DNA from: Burkholderiales bacterium
GTDB taxonomy: Bacteria > Pseudomonadota > Gammaproteobacteria > Burkholderiales > Chitinimonadaceae
Reading direction: 5' to 3'
Assembly (NCBI GenBank): GCA_019234745.1
Contig: JAFAKZ010000527.1
Location: 1-7,482, forward strand
Length of the DNA stretch: 7,482 bases
Shown here: positions 4,812-7,482 of the stretch, piece by piece
How positions within the stretch are numbered: position 1 is the stretch's first letter
Layout of the letters: every line of letters begins with the position of its first letter
Position numbers and translations under genes: made by a program
Notes under the pieces: model-generated
The model's database searches: none
What the model saw: the letters and a program-made list of their open reading frames with translations, nothing else
What the model was told of the DNA's origin: nothing

Positions 4812-7421
4812 ATGACCGAATTACAACAGTTCGCCAAGGAAACGATTCCCGTCAGCCTTGAGGAGGAAATGCGCAGGTCCTACCTCGATTACGCCATGAG
4901 CGTGATCGTGGGCCGAGCCCTGCCGGACGTACGTGATGGCCTGAAGCCCGTGCATCGCCGCGTATTGCACGCGATGCAGGAGATGAACAACGTCTGGAAC
5001 CGACCCTACCTGAAGTGCGCCCGTGTGGTGGGCGAGGTGATGGGTAAATACCACCCGCACGGCGACGCGTCGATCTACGACACGCTGGTGCGTATGGCGC
5101 AGGACTTCTCGCTGCGCTACATGCTGGTGGACGGCCAGGGCAACTTCGGTTCCATCGACGGCGACAACGCGGCTGCAATGCGTTACACCGAGTGCCGCCT
5201 CAAGCGCATCTCGGCCGAGATGATGGCGGACATCGACAAGGAAACGGTCGATTTCGCCCCGAACTACGACGGCAAGGAGCAAGAGCCTACCGTCCTGCCC
5301 ACGCGCCTGCCGAACCTTTTGGTGAACGGCGCCACGGGTATCGCCGTGGGTATGGCGACGAACATCCCGCCGCACAATCTCAATGAAGTCATCGACGGCG
5401 CCCTGGCGCTCTTGGCCAACGGCGAATTGTCGGTCGACGAACTGATCGACTACATCCCAGCGCCGGACTTCCCTACGGCCGGCATCATCTACGGCATTGC
5501 CGGCGTGCGCGAAGGCTACCGCACGGGCCGTGGCCGCGTGGTGATGCGTGCCCGCACGCACACGGAAGACGTGAGCCGCGACAAGCAGGCCATCATCGTC
5601 GACGAGTTGCCCTACCAGGTGAACAAGAAGACGCTGATCGAAAAGATCGCGGACCTGGTGCGCGACAAGTCGATCGAAGGCATTTCGGACCTGCGCGACG
5701 AGTCGGACAAGTCCGGCATGCGCATCTATATCGAGCTCAAGCGCGGCGAAATGCCCGATGTGGTGCTCAACCAGCTCTATAAGCAGACGGAGCTGCAGTG
5801 TAGCTTCGGCATGAATATGGTGGCGCTGGTCGACGGCCAGCCGCGCCTCCTGAACCTCAAGCAGATCCTCGAAGCCTTCCTGCGCCACCGCCGCGAAGTG
5901 GTGACGCGCCGCACTATCTATGAACTGAAGAAGGCACGCGAGCGTGCCCACGTGCTGGAAGGCCTGGCCGTTGCGCTGTCCAACGTCGACGAGATCATCG
6001 CGCTGATCAAGGCATCGGCAACGCCGCCGGAAGCCAAGGCTGCCCTGATGGGCCGCGAATGGCGTTCGCCGCTGGTGGAAGAGATGCTGGCCCGTGTAGC
6101 GGGTGATGCCGGCCGTCCCGAGTGGTTGGCTGCAGAGTTCGGCCTGCACGCCAGTGGCTATCGCTTGTCGGAAGCGCAAGCGCAGGCCATTTTGGACATG
6201 CGCCTGCAACGCCTCACTGGGTTGGAACAGGACAAGCTGTCCGCTGAATACCGCGAAGTGATGGACGTCATCGTCGACCTGATAGATATCCTCGCCAAGC
6301 CCGAGCGCATCACACAAATCATCCAGGACGAGCTGACCGAGCTGAAGACGCAGTTTGGCGACGCACGCCGTTCCGAGATCGTGCCTTTCGGCGAAGACAT
6401 CAGCCTGGAAGACCTGATCACGCCGCAGGACATGGTTGTGACGCTGTCGCACTCCGGCTATATGAAGGCCCAGCCGCTGGACGAATACCGTGCGCAGAAG
6501 CGCGGCGGCCGCGGCAAGCAGGCGACGGCCACCAAGGAAGACGATTTCATCGACAACCTGTTCGTGGCCAACACGCACGACTACGTGCTGTGCTTCTCCT
6601 CCCTGGGCCGCGTGTACTGGCTCAAGGTATATGAAGTGCCGCAGGGTGGCCGTGCCTCGCGCGGCAAGCCCATCGTCAACCTGCTGCCGCTCCAGGACGG
6701 CGAAAAGATCAATGCCATCCTGCCGGTCAAGGCCTTCGACGACGAGCATTTCGTCTTCATGGCCACCGAGCGCGGCACGGTCAAGAAGACGCCGCTGTCG
6801 GATTTCTCGCGCCCCATGAAGCGCGGCATCATCGCCGTGGACCTGGACGAAGGCGACCGCCTGATCGGCGTGGCGCTGACTTCGGGCCACCACCAGATCA
6901 TGCTGTTCTCGGACGGCGGCAAGGCCGTGCGCTTCGACGAAGGCGACGTGCGCGCCATGGGCCGTACTGCCCGCGGCGTGCGTGGCATGATGCTGGCGGA
7001 TGGCCAGCGCGTGATCTCGCTGCTGGCGGCTGATTCGGAAGACTGGCAGGTGCTCACTGCCAGCGACGGCGGCTACGGCAAGCGCACGGCGATTGCCGAG
7101 TTCCGCCACACCAGCCGTGGCACGCAGGGCGTGATCGCCATGGACCTGACGGAAAAGACTGGCTTCAAGCTGGTCGCCGCCAGCCTGGTGACGGTCACCG
7201 ACGGCCTCATGTTGATCACCACTGGTGGCGTGCTCATCCGTACCACCGTGGCCGAAGTGCGCGAAACGGGCCGTAGCGCCCAGGGTGTGCGCCTGATCAA
7301 CCTCGACGACGGCGAAACCTTGTCGGGCATCGAAAAAGTCATCGATAACGAAGAAGAAGTAGAAGAAGGCGAAGGCACGGAGGAGTTGGGAGACGAAGCC
7401 GGCGACGGCGGCGAAGCTTAA
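4812..7421 (+). CDS. gyrA: DNA gyrase subunit A
   Basis: GyrA is the DNA-breaking and rejoining subunit of the A2B2 gyrase, which introduces negative supercoils using ATP bound by GyrB. The product has 869 residues, in the usual range. Visible in order are: SYLDYAMSVIVGRALPDVRDGLKPVHRR (split here as 23-40 and 41-50); the helix-turn-helix region ending YHPHGDASIYDT (80-91); and catalytic Tyr125 in AAMRYTE. The tower and coiled-coil parts follow up to about 525. The C-terminal wrapping domain has its GyrA box as QKRGGRG (562-568), and an acidic tail runs from 847 to 869. ATG at 4812 is the start because an in-frame TAA (4809-4811) immediately precedes it. No Shine-Dalgarno sequence is visible upstream. 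The position matching E. coli Ser83 is Ala86, while Asp87 is kept as Asp90. The frame is complete and uncorrupted. gyrB is not in this window. Confidence 0.99.
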   Translation: MTELQQFAKETIPVSLEEEMRRSYLDYAMSVIVGRALPDVRDGLKPVHRRVLHAMQEMNNVWNRPYLKCARVVGEVMGKYHPHGDASIYDTLVRMAQDFSLRYMLVDGQGNFGSIDGDNAAAMRYTECRLKRISAEMMADIDKETVDFAPNYDGKEQEPTVLPTRLPNLLVNGATGIAVGMATNIPPHNLNEVIDGALALLANGELSVDELIDYIPAPDFPTAGIIYGIAGVREGYRTGRGRVVMRARTHTEDVSRDKQAIIVDELPYQVNKKTLIEKIADLVRDKSIEGISDLRDESDKSGMRIYIELKRGEMPDVVLNQLYKQTELQCSFGMNMVALVDGQPRLLNLKQILEAFLRHRREVVTRRTIYELKKARERAHVLEGLAVALSNVDEIIALIKASATPPEAKAALMGREWRSPLVEEMLARVAGDAGRPEWLAAEFGLHASGYRLSEAQAQAILDMRLQRLTGLEQDKLSAEYREVMDVIVDLIDILAKPERITQIIQDELTELKTQFGDARRSEIVPFGEDISLEDLITPQDMVVTLSHSGYMKAQPLDEYRAQKRGGRGKQATATKEDDFIDNLFVANTHDYVLCFSSLGRVYWLKVYEVPQGGRASRGKPIVNLLPLQDGEKINAILPVKAFDDEHFVFMATERGTVKKTPLSDFSRPMKRGIIAVDLDEGDRLIGVALTSGHHQIMLFSDGGKAVRFDEGDVRAMGRTARGVRGMMLADGQRVISLLAADSEDWQVLTASDGGYGKRTAIAEFRHTSRGTQGVIAMDLTEKTGFKLVAASLVTVTDGLMLITTGGVLIRTTVAEVRETGRSAQGVRLINLDDGETLSGIEKVIDNEEEVEEGEGTEELGDEAGDGGEA

Positions 7422-7461
7422 GGAAGCTCCACGAGCAGCGCATACTTACGCTTCAGCGCTC

Positions 7462-7480
7462 CGCCCGGGAAACCCGGGCG
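7462..7480 (+). terminator. Probable gyrA terminator hairpin, cut by the window edge
   Basis: A perfect 8-bp GC-rich stem with an AAA loop (CGCCCGGG-AAA-CCCGGGCG) begins about 40 bases after the gyrA stop. Any T tract would lie just beyond base 7482, so terminator function cannot be confirmed here. The 40 bases between stop and hairpin show no gene. Confidence 0.5.
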
Positions 7481-7482
7481 CT

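Noticed and set aside
4821..7109. A 762-codon open frame antisense to gyrA.
   Set aside because: Its codons lie exactly opposite gyrA codons, so it stays open simply because gyrA avoids the sense codons TTA, CTA and TCA, which are rare in GC-rich genomes. It ends at the TTA that is gyrA codon 4. The product is His/Arg/Val-rich with no recognisable domain.
1..7482. A CRISPR array, insertion sequence, tRNA/rRNA, toxin-antitoxin module, defence system or attachment site.
   Set aside because: I looked for direct repeats, terminal inverted repeats with transposase frames and the conserved T-loop of tRNA genes, and saw none. Nearly all of the window is accounted for by housekeeping genes and short intergenic spacers.

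Overview
This window looks like ordinary core chromosome of a GC-rich betaproteobacterium, most likely Burkholderiales. The coding regions sampled are about 63% GC with strong GC3 bias. The seryl-tRNA synthetase and GyrA read like Burkholderiales orthologues. The OmpA-family protein has a short Cys-containing N-terminal segment (LCW...ECD) of the kind seen in betaproteobacterial OmpA/RmpM-like proteins. I do not assign a genus.

Layout from left to right: (1) the last 26 codons of an unidentified plus-strand gene, closed by a strong intrinsic terminator; (2) a second terminator on the opposite strand; (3) a minus-strand block transcribed in the order lolA, rarA, serS, running from about 3546 down to 214. 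The lolA and rarA reading frames overlap by one base (TAATG). serS follows after a 124-bp gap that holds a plausible promoter of its own and a small leader hairpin. (4) A minus-strand OmpA-family gene (3723-4400), separated from lolA by a clear intrinsic terminator. (5) A 411-bp divergent intergenic region, AT-richer in its ompA-proximal half. (6) gyrA on the plus strand (4812-7421), complete, followed by a GC-rich hairpin cut off by the window edge.

All of these genes are housekeeping: tRNA-Ser charging (serS), repair of stalled replication forks (rarA), lipoprotein trafficking to the outer membrane (lolA), anchoring of the outer membrane to peptidoglycan (OmpA-family) and DNA supercoiling (gyrA). 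The lolA-rarA-serS order is a known arrangement in beta- and gammaproteobacteria.

I found no mobile element, CRISPR array, tRNA, rRNA, toxin-antitoxin module or defence system, and no sign of an undescribed system. The most notable observation is that GyrA carries alanine where E. coli has the quinolone-anchoring Ser83. Smaller points are a gyrA start with no visible Shine-Dalgarno sequence and a few inverted repeats in the intergenic regions.
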